DNA of 64,000 nucleotides, from contig NZ_BDCR01000002.1 of NCBI RefSeq assembly GCF_001618385.1, forward strand, positions 1 through 64,000. Direction: 5' to 3'. The DNA is from Paludibacter jiangxiensis. GTDB taxonomy: Bacteria > Bacteroidota > Bacteroidia > Bacteroidales > Paludibacteraceae. Under the pieces are notes generated by a model. It had not been told where the DNA came from, searched no databases, and saw nothing but the letters and a program-made list of their open reading frames with translations. Shown here in pieces: positions 48,577-57,202 of the stretch; position 1 is the first letter of the stretch, and each line of letters starts with the position of its first letter. Made by a program: the position numbers and the translations under genes.

Positions 48577-49411
48577 AGCCCCCTAAATCCCCCTCAAGGG
48601 GGACTTAAGAATCGGCTGTTAGGATTGTTTTTTTAATAAATTGGATTACAATCTAATGCAGAGTTTATGGGTGTAAAATCGAAATTAAAATAATTACTAA
48701 TATTCTTGACAAGTTGTTGAAACCAAATAGGAGAAGAAGGCGCTACGTAAATATTTTCAATTAAATTATTGATGTTTACTTCGATTTTTAATCCATCTTC
48801 ATTTATTCTTATATTGTCATTCACGATAGCTCTCAATTCTTGTTCGTAAGAATAATAGCTCTTCTTGTGCAACATCCTATCTAAATAAGTGCCCCAGTCA
48901 CCATTCCCGTCATATTTAACAGTTGATAAATAGATATTATCATTTACTTCATTAAGACATTTGTAAAGTTTGGAGTAGGTTGTTTGTAATGCAATGCCAT
49001 TTTGTGAATTTAAATAGATTTTCCACATTGCATAAGACTCATTCTCATTTATATGCCAACAGTTTACAAAAAATGTCTTCTTTATTTCTTTTCCAAATTG
49101 AGTCCATAAAGTTTGACCATCATGACCACATTGAGAATTTCTTTCTGTAACATCTTGTGCTGAAATTGTGCCCTCGAACGAATCTCCAAAACGATCACTT
49201 CTTGTGAAATACAAAGTTTTATTCATAATAAAATCGATAAACTTTGTAAAGTCCATGTATTTCCAAATTTTGATTTCTTGATTCTCGGGCGAAAAACAAT
49301 ATTCATGTGGTTCAATCATAGTGAATTAGTTTTTTTGTTGTAAATAGTATGAATTTAAACAACCTTATATAATGCAGACTTATAAGTCCCCCTTGAGGGG
49401 GATTTAGGGGG
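48577..49411. mobile_element. 835-bp unit bounded by perfect inverted repeats, carrying one gene
   Basis: 48578-48607 and 49382-49411 are 30-bp exact inverted repeats (outer end GCCCCCTAAATCCCCC, inner end GGGGGACTTA). Inside lies one AT-rich gene. The unit starts 11 bp upstream of the dehydrogenase start and ends 3 bp downstream of the aldolase-dehydrogenase stop, so it exactly fills the gap. No target duplication is visible. Same arms, without a gene, at 24205-24339 and 27309-27401. Confidence 0.75.
48633..49319 (-). CDS. DUF2971-like protein inside the inverted-repeat unit
   Basis: 228 residues. The layout matches DUF2971: an N-terminal IWKYMDFTKFIDFIMNKTLYFTRSDRFGDSFEG (strand, helix, then substrate-like RSDRFGDSFEG), a central FFVNCWHINENESYAMWKIYLNSQNGIALQTTY and a C-terminal acidic/hydrophobic part. 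DUF2971 proteins have no established activity and often appear in accessory islands. It is clearly more AT-rich than the genes around it and is the only gene between the inverted repeats. ATG 49319 is the first start after the right arm. Confidence 0.7.
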   Translation of the reverse strand: MIEPHEYCFSPENQEIKIWKYMDFTKFIDFIMNKTLYFTRSDRFGDSFEGTISAQDVTERNSQCGHDGQTLWTQFGKEIKKTFFVNCWHINENESYAMWKIYLNSQNGIALQTTYSKLYKCLNEVNDNIYLSTVKYDGNGDWGTYLDRMLHKKSYYSYEQELRAIVNDNIRINEDGLKIEVNINNLIENIYVAPSSPIWFQQLVKNISNYFNFDFTPINSALDCNPIY

Positions 49412-49414
49412 CCT

Positions 49415-51379
49415 TTAGCTCAGCATTACCTGTCCTCCTGTGATCGGCAAGGCCTGCCCGGTTTCGCCACACTGTTCCATCAGGTAGAGCGCACCTTTGG
49501 TAACATCTTCGGGTGAACACCCTTTCTGCATCGGAACTTGTGCCAGATAGAAGTTCTTTACATCTTCTATCGTTTTTGCACCGGGAACTTTGCCAGCACG
49601 CAAATATTGCACAAACAAACCGTTGTCAGGATCGCTCCAGAGCGGACCTTCATAGAAATTACCCGGACAAATGGAGTTCACCTTGATGCGGAAGGGAGCC
49701 AATTCCAATGCAAATGACTGGGTAAGCCCCACACCGCCGAATTTTCCACCGGCATAGGCGAAGTTGGCCTTGCTGCCGCGCAATCCCGATTTGGAATTGA
49801 TCTGGATAATGTCGGCGTAATAGTCTGCCGAAGCGTATTTGGTCTGCAATTTCATTATGCGGCTTACTACCTTCGTGCAATAGAAGTAAGCGTTGTAGTT
49901 GATCTTGGTCACAAACTCGAAGTTTTCCGGTGTCATGTCGTCCAGACTTCCGGCGCGAAGAACTCCGGCATTGCTCACGAAGCAGTCGATGGCTCCGAAG
50001 TTGCAAATGGTTTCGTGCACCAGATTTTCAATGCTCGGTATCTCACTTACGTTGGTTTTTACGAAGATAGCCCGGTTGCTTTTGACCAATTTATTGAAAC
50101 GTTCCATTGTTGCCATTCCGACGGTGTCGTTCATGTCGGCCACCACGATGTTGGCGCCTTCCTGCAACAGGCAACGGGCAATTCCTTCGCCGAATCCCTG
50201 GGCAGCGCCGGTGACGATGATGGTTTTGTTTTCGGCACGACCTTTCGCGCTTCCAGCCGCCACGCTACGACGGTAGTTTTCTACTTCCCAGTTGTCGATA
50301 AAGTCGATCTGAGCCTGCGTCATCGGGTGCGGACCGCCGAATGAACCGGCAATCCATGCAATTTTCATCGCATCTTCGAAAACGTCGAGAATAATGTCGC
50401 ACTGCGCGGCATTATCGCCTACAGCTACCAATCCGATTCCTTGTATCAAAAGGACTTTGGGCAGGTAACCGAACCTTTCTTTGAAGGCGGAAATAGCTTT
50501 GGTGGCTTCTGCAAGCACGGCTTCCGGCTCTTCTTCGTTGATGAAAATATAGTTCGATTTGCAATAGACAATGGCATCGGGCGTAAACGGACGGGTAATC
50601 TTGGTTTGGTTTTCGGGGCTGTCGTAAAAGTATTTTATCAGTTCGTTTTTGCGGACTTTCAATGTCTTTAACCCCTCTTTCGAGAGCATCATGCGGATAC
50701 CCGGCAAAATTTGTTCGGTACAGCTACAGGTGGCCCGTGCTTCGGTCGGAACCGGAGCCTGGATCGCTTTTTCGAGCTTGTCTAAAATTTTCGTGTAAAG
50801 CACCTTGATCTCTTCAATGCTGTTGGCACCCACAAAAATGCCATGATTTTGCAGCCAGATAATGGCTGGTTCGGCACCACCGTCTTCTTCGCGGAAAGCC
50901 TTGATAGCGTCTTCCACTTTTTTGAAAAGTACGTAGCCGGGATCGGTGTATTCGATATATAAAGCCTTTTCTCCAAATATTCTTTTCAGGTCGCTTTCGG
51001 CATTTTGCGAGCACATCAAACCGTTGACGGTAGTCGGATGGAGATGCACTACGAAAGCATAATCGATGGCATTGTGCATGGATGTCTCTACCGAAGGACG
51101 TTTTCCTTTGGTCAGGGTAGCTGCGGCAAGGTCGTTTTTTACCTCTTCCTCTCGTTTGGCAGCGTTGTCGCTGTATTTTTTGTCGGACATCACGGCTAGT
51201 TTGGCTCTGTCGAGTATGGCAAAACCCTCTTCGGTGATGGTTGCCAGAGAGGAACCGCTGGCTTTGACCCAAATCATCTCCTCATTTTTATAGGAAGTGT
51301 TTCCTCCTCCGGCAATTACAAATCGACTGTCGCGACCATAAAATTGCGATATTTCAATAAGTTGTTCTATTTCTTTCAT
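49415..51379 (-). CDS. bifunctional class II aldolase / short-chain dehydrogenase (RhaEW-like)
   Basis: 654 residues. N-terminal aldolase domain (about 10-245): FVIAGGGNTSYKNEEMIWVKASGSSL, VVHLHPTTVNGLMCSQN (HxH) and WLQNHGIFVGA. C-terminal SDR domain (about 385-650): IIVTGAAQGFGEGIARCLL (TGxxxGxG), VADMND, SNAGVLRAG and catalytic Tyr/Lys in FAYAGGKFGG (YxxxK). The design equals L-rhamnulose-1-phosphate aldolase/L-lactaldehyde dehydrogenase fusions. It would cleave a ketose-1-phosphate and oxidise the aldehyde or an upstream sugar acid. Which deoxysugar is uncertain, since no rhamnose isomerase or kinase is nearby. Confidence 0.88.
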   Translation of the reverse strand: MKEIEQLIEISQFYGRDSRFVIAGGGNTSYKNEEMIWVKASGSSLATITEEGFAILDRAKLAVMSDKKYSDNAAKREEEVKNDLAAATLTKGKRPSVETSMHNAIDYAFVVHLHPTTVNGLMCSQNAESDLKRIFGEKALYIEYTDPGYVLFKKVEDAIKAFREEDGGAEPAIIWLQNHGIFVGANSIEEIKVLYTKILDKLEKAIQAPVPTEARATCSCTEQILPGIRMMLSKEGLKTLKVRKNELIKYFYDSPENQTKITRPFTPDAIVYCKSNYIFINEEEPEAVLAEATKAISAFKERFGYLPKVLLIQGIGLVAVGDNAAQCDIILDVFEDAMKIAWIAGSFGGPHPMTQAQIDFIDNWEVENYRRSVAAGSAKGRAENKTIIVTGAAQGFGEGIARCLLQEGANIVVADMNDTVGMATMERFNKLVKSNRAIFVKTNVSEIPSIENLVHETICNFGAIDCFVSNAGVLRAGSLDDMTPENFEFVTKINYNAYFYCTKVVSRIMKLQTKYASADYYADIIQINSKSGLRGSKANFAYAGGKFGGVGLTQSFALELAPFRIKVNSICPGNFYEGPLWSDPDNGLFVQYLRAGKVPGAKTIEDVKNFYLAQVPMQKGCSPEDVTKGALYLMEQCGETGQALPITGGQVMLS

Positions 51380-51498
51380 TTTCTATCTGTTTTTGCCACA
51401 AGACACCAAGTATGTTGCGTGTTTTTTGTTCTTGGAACCTTAGGCGCAATATATACAGGCTAAACTGCATTATTGTTTTTGATGCTTTACCTGCTTCA

Positions 51499-52728
51499 TT
51501 AACCGCACTGAGCATTGTTCTCTTCTTCGGAATATTTATAGATTTTGAAATCAATATTCATATCCTCTGATTCTGGTGCGCCGGCATTGGTTATCAGCTG
51601 ATCTCCCAGTTTTATGAATTCGTCACGATGTTCGATGTCAGCAACTCCTTCTTCATTTACGTAGCCTTTTAATCCTTGTTTTACAAGGTGTTGATGGGCA
51701 GCTATCACGCAGGCACCCTGATAATTGATCTGTTGCAGTTTTTTGCTCAATGGCGTTTTGCTGCGCGAGGTCAGGGTGATTGGTTCCATGGCAGGCGTGT
51801 TGTGTTCCGTTCCGAAGGTGATTACAAAACCTTTGTCGTGGAGATAGCCTGCGTAAATCTCCAGTGCATCCATCGTGTTGCGGGTGGTGATAAATTCCGC
51901 CGAATAAAAACCACGTTCCTGTAATGTCTTTGCCGCTTTTTTTAGGTCACCTTCAAAGTCGGTAAAAATGCCCTTCGGATCGTCTGCCAGAAAGGGATAG
52001 GTGGGAATGCCACCGGCCTTCAGGATGATTTGCCGTACCGTTTCCATCGGTAAAAAGGCTTTCGGGTCTTCGGGAACAAATGCCGCACCACCCGCTTTCA
52101 GCAGGTTGCCACGTATTTCATTCTCAACGGCTGCATGATTAGATACGGTTGCTTTCACGGCCTTACCACCGAACAGTTTTTCAAACAGCGCTTTGATCTC
52201 TTCTTCCGAACGGTTCTCATACACTTTCAACCGCAAGGCTTTGGCCAAATGGCGTTCGCGAACGGAACCTTCGGTCAACTCTTGTTTGATGGTTGCAAAG
52301 TCGAGCGTGAATCCGGCATCACTAGCTTTCAATAACTCGTTTACTTTTCCGCACATGGCCTCTACTTGTGCGTTGGCTTCGGCTCTGACCGCTGCCAGTT
52401 GCGAAGCGTATGGCTCTTCCAGTTTGAATGGGAACGAAAGGCCTTTCCCGCTTAGGTATGTACGTCCCGGATTGCCCGGATCGTTTACCCTGAGACCGGC
52501 TTTTTGGTCTTCCTCATTCAGACTGATGAATTCGATGTTGAAAAGAGGATAGAGACCGCGTTTTTTACATCCTTCCGCCCATGCAGAGTAGCCGTCAGTG
52601 GTGTAGAAATCATTGATTCCAACTACTTTCACACCTTCTTCTTTTGCCATGTCTAATGCCTGATCAATCGATTCGAAGGCACTGAATGAATATGGCGTAT
52701 GTAAATGTGCATTGACTTTCAATGTCAT
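51499..52728 (-). CDS. PHP-domain protein
   Basis: 409 residues. N-terminal PHP motif NAHLHTPYSFSAF (HxH), then VVGINDFYTTDGYSAW; the C-terminal part has FGTEHNTPAMEP and CVIAAHQHLVKQG, additional His residues for a trinuclear metal site. A helical insertion (about 115-215) rich in Ala/Glu separates them. PHP proteins are metal-dependent phosphoesterases; many act on sugar phosphates or nucleotides. In this cluster a sugar-phosphate phosphatase role is possible but unproven. Confidence 0.75.
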   Translation of the reverse strand: MTLKVNAHLHTPYSFSAFESIDQALDMAKEEGVKVVGINDFYTTDGYSAWAEGCKKRGLYPLFNIEFISLNEEDQKAGLRVNDPGNPGRTYLSGKGLSFPFKLEEPYASQLAAVRAEANAQVEAMCGKVNELLKASDAGFTLDFATIKQELTEGSVRERHLAKALRLKVYENRSEEEIKALFEKLFGGKAVKATVSNHAAVENEIRGNLLKAGGAAFVPEDPKAFLPMETVRQIILKAGGIPTYPFLADDPKGIFTDFEGDLKKAAKTLQERGFYSAEFITTRNTMDALEIYAGYLHDKGFVITFGTEHNTPAMEPITLTSRSKTPLSKKLQQINYQGACVIAAHQHLVKQGLKGYVNEEGVADIEHRDEFIKLGDQLITNAGAPESEDMNIDFKIYKYSEEENNAQCG

Positions 52729-52764
52729 GTTGTGTTGTTTTCAGGTTAGAAATAAAGGCATTTT

Positions 52765-52862
52765 GCACACGGAATCCACGAATTTTACAGAATTACAGAT
52801 TGGAAGGTTAGCTCGTGTTTTTCCGTTTTTTTTCTGTGTGTTCCGTGTGCGGAATTTACGAA
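52765..52862. repeat. GCACACGGAA inverted-repeat element
   Basis: TTTTGCACACGGAATCCACGAA (near 52770) and its rough inverse TTCTGTGTGTTCCGTGTGC (near 52832-52850) flank TTTTACAGAATTACAG. This is a further repeat family, filling the gap between the E1 gene and the PHP gene. A degenerate relative occurs near 37740. Confidence 0.55.
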
Positions 52863-55340
52863 TCAGATTCCCAGCTTGGCACGACGGATTTGCTCAACTT
52901 CGGTGAAGTTGGCAAAAGGTACGTGTCTGGGCAGGGGAACAATTTTTTCGTGAATGGCGTCGATGATGGTTTCCGGTTGCGGAAAGAATGCGTATTCCAA
53001 CTCGTAAGCCGGTGTGATCCAGTTTCGTGAACCAACTACAACGGGTGGCGCGTCCAGATAATCGAATGCCAGTTCGGAAATATTTTGAGCTATGTCGTTG
53101 AGGAATGAACCGCGTTGGGTGGCGTCGCTCGAAAGAACGATTTTGCCGGTTTTCTTTACCGATTCGATCACTTTTTCGTAGTTGAACGGAGAGAGCGAAC
53201 GGGCATCGATCACTTCGGCGCTCATGCCGTATTTTTCTTCCAGTATTTTAGCAGCATCCAAAGCACGGTACAAGGTAGCACCGATGGTCAGGATGGTGAT
53301 GTCTTTTCCTTCACGTTTAATGTCGGGTTCTCCGAACGGAATTTCATAGTATTCTTCAGGTACTCCTTCCGAGTGGAACTGTTCGCCGATTTCGTAAATA
53401 CGTTGACTTTCAAAGAAAATGACCGGGTCAGTGCCGTGCAATGCGGTATTCATTAAACCTTTTGCATCATACGGAGTAACCGGGAAGCAAACTTTTAAGC
53501 CCGGAATATGAGCCACCAGAGATGTCCAGTCCTGTGAGTGTTGTGCGCCATATTTTGAACCGACGGAAACGCGTACCACTACCGGCATTTTCAGAATGTT
53601 GCCACTCATAGCCTGCCATTTGGGCAACTGGTTGAACACTTCGTCGCCGCAACGGCCAAGGAAGTCGCAGTACATGATTTCGGGAATCACACGGCCGCCA
53701 CACATGGCGTAACCGATAGCAGTGCCCACAATCGAAGCTTCAGAAATGGGTGAGTTGAACAGACGATGATAAGGAAGCGCTTCTGTCAAACCACGATATA
53801 CGGCGAAAGCTCCACCCCAGTCACGGTTTTCTTCACCATAAGCGACCAAAGTAGGATCGGTATAGAACCGATGGGCAATGGCTTCGAACAGACCGTCGCG
53901 CAGTTGGTACTGTTTCATTTTTGAGACAGGATTGCCCTCTTTGTCTTTGATGTAACGCACTTTTCCGGCAATCTGTTTGGCGCGTGGATTTTCGCTCAGC
54001 GGATGGTTTACCTCTGGTGTTGCATCCGAGAAAGCATCCACTGTTTGGTTAGAGAACATCATTTCGCCCAACAATTCGGGATTTTTGCGCAAATCCATGC
54101 GGGGAGAAATCTCTTCGTCGATGGCTAATTTGAAAACATCGACCATGCTCTCTTTTATGCCGGTTTGTATTTTGTCCAGATCTCCTTGGGTAGCCACTTT
54201 GGCATCAATTAGTTTCTTGCCGAAAGTTGCAATACAGTCGAACTGTTCCCACAGCTCCATCTCTTCTTTTGAACGATACGATGAGGCGTCGGAAGGAGAG
54301 TGGCCGCTGTAACGGTAAGTGACCACGTCAAGCAGCACCGGACCGCCCTTTTCCTTGTCGAGAATTTCGCGTTTACGACGGTAAGCGTCGATCACGGCTA
54401 GCGGATTGTAACCGTCCACACGTTCGGCATGCATCTGTTCGGGATTCACACCGGCGCCGATGCGGGCTGCAAAGTCGTAGCCCATGGTTTCTCCGCGGGT
54501 CTGGCCGCCCATACCGTACTGGTTGTTCATGATATTGATGACCACCGGCAGGCCGCCTTTCATGTCGTCGCCCCACAGTTGTTTGAATTGATCCATGGCA
54601 GCAAACATCAGGCCTTCCCAAACCGGACCGCAGGCCATAGAGGCATCACCGATGTTGGCCACTACGATGCCTGGTTTGCGGTTTACTTTTTTGTAGAGCG
54701 CCGCACCCACGGCAATATCGCCGCTACCACCTACGATAGCATTGTTGGGATAGATACCGAAAGGAAGGAAGAACGCGTGCATACTTCCACCCAAGCCTTT
54801 GTTGAAGCCGGTTTCGCGAGCGAAAATTTCGGCCATTATCCCGTAAAGAAGGAAGCGTTTTGCCAAATCTTTTGCCGATCCGTTGAAGTTTTTCTTCACG
54901 ATTCCATAAGCAGTTCCCCCGAAGAAATCTTCCATGATTTTGGTCAGGGTAGCGTCATCCAATTGCTGAATGGAACGAAGGCCTTTTGCCAGAATTTCGC
55001 CGTGGCTACGGTGCGACCCGAAAATAAAGTCTTCGATGGTCAGCGTGTAAGCCATCCCGACAGCTGCTGCTTCCTGCCCCGCAGAAAGGTGAGCCGGGCC
55101 GGGATTGTTGTACGAAATTCCGCTGTAAGCGCCGGTAGTTTTTACCAGGTTTAACATGGTCTCGAATTCGCGGATCATGGCCATATCGTGATAGATATGC
55201 AACAGATCTTCTGTTGAAAAATTCTTGCTTTTCAGCTCGTCCTGAATCGTTTTGTTGTATTGGTTAACAGGAATGGGTTTGAAGGTAATTTCGCCTGCCT
55301 CAAAAAGAGGAGCAGGATCGACAAATAAACTTTTAGGCAT
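52863..55340 (-). CDS. 2-oxoacid/acetoin dehydrogenase E1, fused alpha and beta subunits
   Basis: 825 residues. Alpha part (about 40-370): LSAGQEAAAVGMAYTL, FGSHRSHGEILAKGL, GLGGSMHAFF, and the thiamine diphosphate site GDASMACGPVWEGLMFAAM...INIMNNQYGMGG. Beta part (about 490-825): YGEENRDWGGAFAVYRGL, NSPISEASIVGTAIGYAM, HSQDWTSLVAHIPGLKV, IDARSLSPFNYEKV. The fused form is common in Bacteroidetes. It decarboxylates a 2-oxoacid, or cleaves acetoin-like diols, and passes the acyl to the E2 lipoyl arm. Confidence 0.93.
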   Translation of the reverse strand: MPKSLFVDPAPLFEAGEITFKPIPVNQYNKTIQDELKSKNFSTEDLLHIYHDMAMIREFETMLNLVKTTGAYSGISYNNPGPAHLSAGQEAAAVGMAYTLTIEDFIFGSHRSHGEILAKGLRSIQQLDDATLTKIMEDFFGGTAYGIVKKNFNGSAKDLAKRFLLYGIMAEIFARETGFNKGLGGSMHAFFLPFGIYPNNAIVGGSGDIAVGAALYKKVNRKPGIVVANIGDASMACGPVWEGLMFAAMDQFKQLWGDDMKGGLPVVINIMNNQYGMGGQTRGETMGYDFAARIGAGVNPEQMHAERVDGYNPLAVIDAYRRKREILDKEKGGPVLLDVVTYRYSGHSPSDASSYRSKEEMELWEQFDCIATFGKKLIDAKVATQGDLDKIQTGIKESMVDVFKLAIDEEISPRMDLRKNPELLGEMMFSNQTVDAFSDATPEVNHPLSENPRAKQIAGKVRYIKDKEGNPVSKMKQYQLRDGLFEAIAHRFYTDPTLVAYGEENRDWGGAFAVYRGLTEALPYHRLFNSPISEASIVGTAIGYAMCGGRVIPEIMYCDFLGRCGDEVFNQLPKWQAMSGNILKMPVVVRVSVGSKYGAQHSQDWTSLVAHIPGLKVCFPVTPYDAKGLMNTALHGTDPVIFFESQRIYEIGEQFHSEGVPEEYYEIPFGEPDIKREGKDITILTIGATLYRALDAAKILEEKYGMSAEVIDARSLSPFNYEKVIESVKKTGKIVLSSDATQRGSFLNDIAQNISELAFDYLDAPPVVVGSRNWITPAYELEYAFFPQPETIIDAIHEKIVPLPRHVPFANFTEVEQIRRAKLGI

Positions 55341-55387
55341 GGTATTTTAAGTTAGGATTATTTGATTGGTCGAATGTGTGTTTGTTA

Positions 55388-55821
55388 TAAAGTTTAATGT
55401 TCAAAGTTTGAATTTGGTTCCTTTCATGTCTGTTTGATTCAGATATTGCATGAAACTACTGATCATTCTGCTGGCTTCTTCGGCTAACCTGAACGTACTG
55501 TCAAACTCTTCTTTTGTGATATAATTGTTATCCAATGCCCGATATAATTGCGATCGGGTTTCTCCTGAAGAGCCTTTTGCTATGGATAAAAATTGAATGA
55601 ATTCACGATTGCCATTCCGTTCAAAGCCTTCTGCAATATTATCCATCACAGAACCTGAAGAGCCTTTGATTTGCCCAATCAGGCGGTAATCACGAGAAAA
55701 AGATTCTTTTTGTGTCAAAAGATGAATTTGTTTGCATAGCTCGCGTGCCGTTTGCCATGCTTTTATATCTTCAAACCTTTCAATTTTTGCCATAACCTTA
55801 AACTTTGAACTTGAAACTTTA
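55388..55821. mobile_element. Inverted-repeat unit carrying a four-helix-bundle gene
   Basis: Left arm near 55391-55415 (AGTTTAATGTTCAAAGTTTG) and right arm near 55795-55821 (ACCTTAAACTTTGAACTTGA) are imperfect inverted repeats. The left arm supplies the last codons of the gene (reading TKFKL), and the right arm spans the end of the E3 gene. The same arm pair without a gene lies in the 16S-23S spacer at 1983-2052. Confidence 0.65.
55401..55793 (-). CDS. four-helix-bundle protein (S23/IVP type)
   Basis: 130 residues from ATG 55793 (MAKIERFEDIKAWQTARELCKQIH). IAWQxA, the IGQIKGSSGSVMDNIAEGFERNGNREFIQFLSIAKGSSGETRSQL segment and LDNNYITKEEF are diagnostic for the S23 four-helix-bundle family first known from 23S rRNA intervening sequences. 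Function unknown; probably a homopentamer. A longer frame reading SFKVSSSKFKV upstream is just the repeat arm, so I do not use its TTG start. It interrupts the E3-E1 order of a metabolic operon. Confidence 0.85.
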   Translation of the reverse strand: MAKIERFEDIKAWQTARELCKQIHLLTQKESFSRDYRLIGQIKGSSGSVMDNIAEGFERNGNREFIQFLSIAKGSSGETRSQLYRALDNNYITKEEFDSTFRLAEEASRMISSFMQYLNQTDMKGTKFKL

Positions 55822-57180
55822 AAACTCAAACGCAGTTTCTTTAAAAATTTCGCTTACAGTCGGGTGGGGAAATACCACCTCTTTCAGCTCTTTGAGTGTC
55901 AGTTCGGCTTCGATGGCCATGCAGGCGCCGTAAATCATTTCACTGGAGGGGTTGCCCAGCATGTGAACGCCGAGAACTTCTCCGTGCTTTTCGCCGACGA
56001 TCACTTTGCACAGGCCGCTGCCTCCTTCGTTTTCAGCAACAAAACGTCCGGCATAAGCCATCGGTAGTTTGGCTACTTTTACGGCAATGTTTTTGGCTTT
56101 GGCTGCTTCTTCGGTGAGGCCAACACCCGAAATTTCAGGGTTGGTATACACTACGCCCGGAATAGCATTGTAGCGCATCACATCTTTCCCTCCGGTCAGG
56201 TTGTTCACCACCACTTCTCCTTCGCGACTGGCAGTATGTGCTAAGAGTGAAAATCCGGTAACGTCGCCTGCGGCAAAAACATTCGGAATGTTGGTACGCA
56301 TCTTTTCGTCCACTTTGATGCCGCCTTTGAGAAGTTCGACACCCAAATTTTCGAGGCCGAAACCCTGTGTCACGGCACGGCGACCAACGCTCACCAGAAT
56401 CTTATCGCCACTGACGGTAAAGGTTTGTCCGTCCTTCTCGTAGCTTACTTCGGTGCCGTTGACGGCGGTTACTTTTGCCGAAAGATTGAATTCGATGCCC
56501 TTTTTGGCGTACATCTCGCGGAGTAGGACGCTCATTTCAGTGTCCATTCCGGTCAGGATTTCGGGCAGCATTTCAATAACAGTTACTTTGGTGCCGAGGC
56601 TGTTGAAGAAGCTGGCAAATTCCATTCCTATAACGCCTCCGCCGATGATAACCAACGAGGCCGGTTGCTCTTTCAATGCAAGGATTTCACGGTTGGTCAG
56701 GATGACGTCACCCGATTCTTTCAATCCGGGAATGGGAGGAACAAATGCTTCGGAACCGGTACATATCAAAAGGTTTTTGGCCAAAAAGGCGTTTTCTCCG
56801 CTGGTGATTTCAATACCTTCGGCCGAACGTCCTTTGATGAAAGCATCGCCTTTGACAACCTCTACGTGATGCGCTTTCATTTTTGCACCGACGCCGGCAA
56901 CCAGTTTGCGAACCACTTTGTTTTTGCGGGCCATCATTTTGCCAAAGTCGAAACTCACGTTTTCGACAAACACTCCGTACTTGTCGCCATGAACGGCGTT
57001 GTCGTAAGTTTTTGCGCTATATAATAAAGTCTTGGTGGGGATGCAACCTTCATTGAGGCATACTCCGCCCAGATCTTTCTTTTCAAACAGTACTACTGAG
57101 AGGCCTTTTGCACCTGCACGTTCTGCGGCTACATATCCTGCAGGGCCGCCACCGATAATTGCTAAATCAAACATTTCCAT
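55819..57180 (-). CDS. lpd: dihydrolipoyl dehydrogenase (E3)
   Basis: 453 residues. FAD motif AIIGGGPAGYVAAERAGAKG, redox pair GGVCLNEGCIPTKTLL (CxxxxC), NAD motif VIIGGGVIGMEFASFFNSLG, FAAGDVTGFSLLAHTASREGEV and the C-terminal catalytic HPTVSEIFKE. Reoxidises the E2 lipoyl group with NAD+. 22 bp downstream of the E2 gene. Confidence 0.96.
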   Translation of the reverse strand: MEMFDLAIIGGGPAGYVAAERAGAKGLSVVLFEKKDLGGVCLNEGCIPTKTLLYSAKTYDNAVHGDKYGVFVENVSFDFGKMMARKNKVVRKLVAGVGAKMKAHHVEVVKGDAFIKGRSAEGIEITSGENAFLAKNLLICTGSEAFVPPIPGLKESGDVILTNREILALKEQPASLVIIGGGVIGMEFASFFNSLGTKVTVIEMLPEILTGMDTEMSVLLREMYAKKGIEFNLSAKVTAVNGTEVSYEKDGQTFTVSGDKILVSVGRRAVTQGFGLENLGVELLKGGIKVDEKMRTNIPNVFAAGDVTGFSLLAHTASREGEVVVNNLTGGKDVMRYNAIPGVVYTNPEISGVGLTEEAAKAKNIAVKVAKLPMAYAGRFVAENEGGSGLCKVIVGEKHGEVLGVHMLGNPSSEMIYGACMAIEAELTLKELKEVVFPHPTVSEIFKETAFEF

Positions 57181-57202
57181 TTACGATTTAAAGATTTTCA
57201 AA

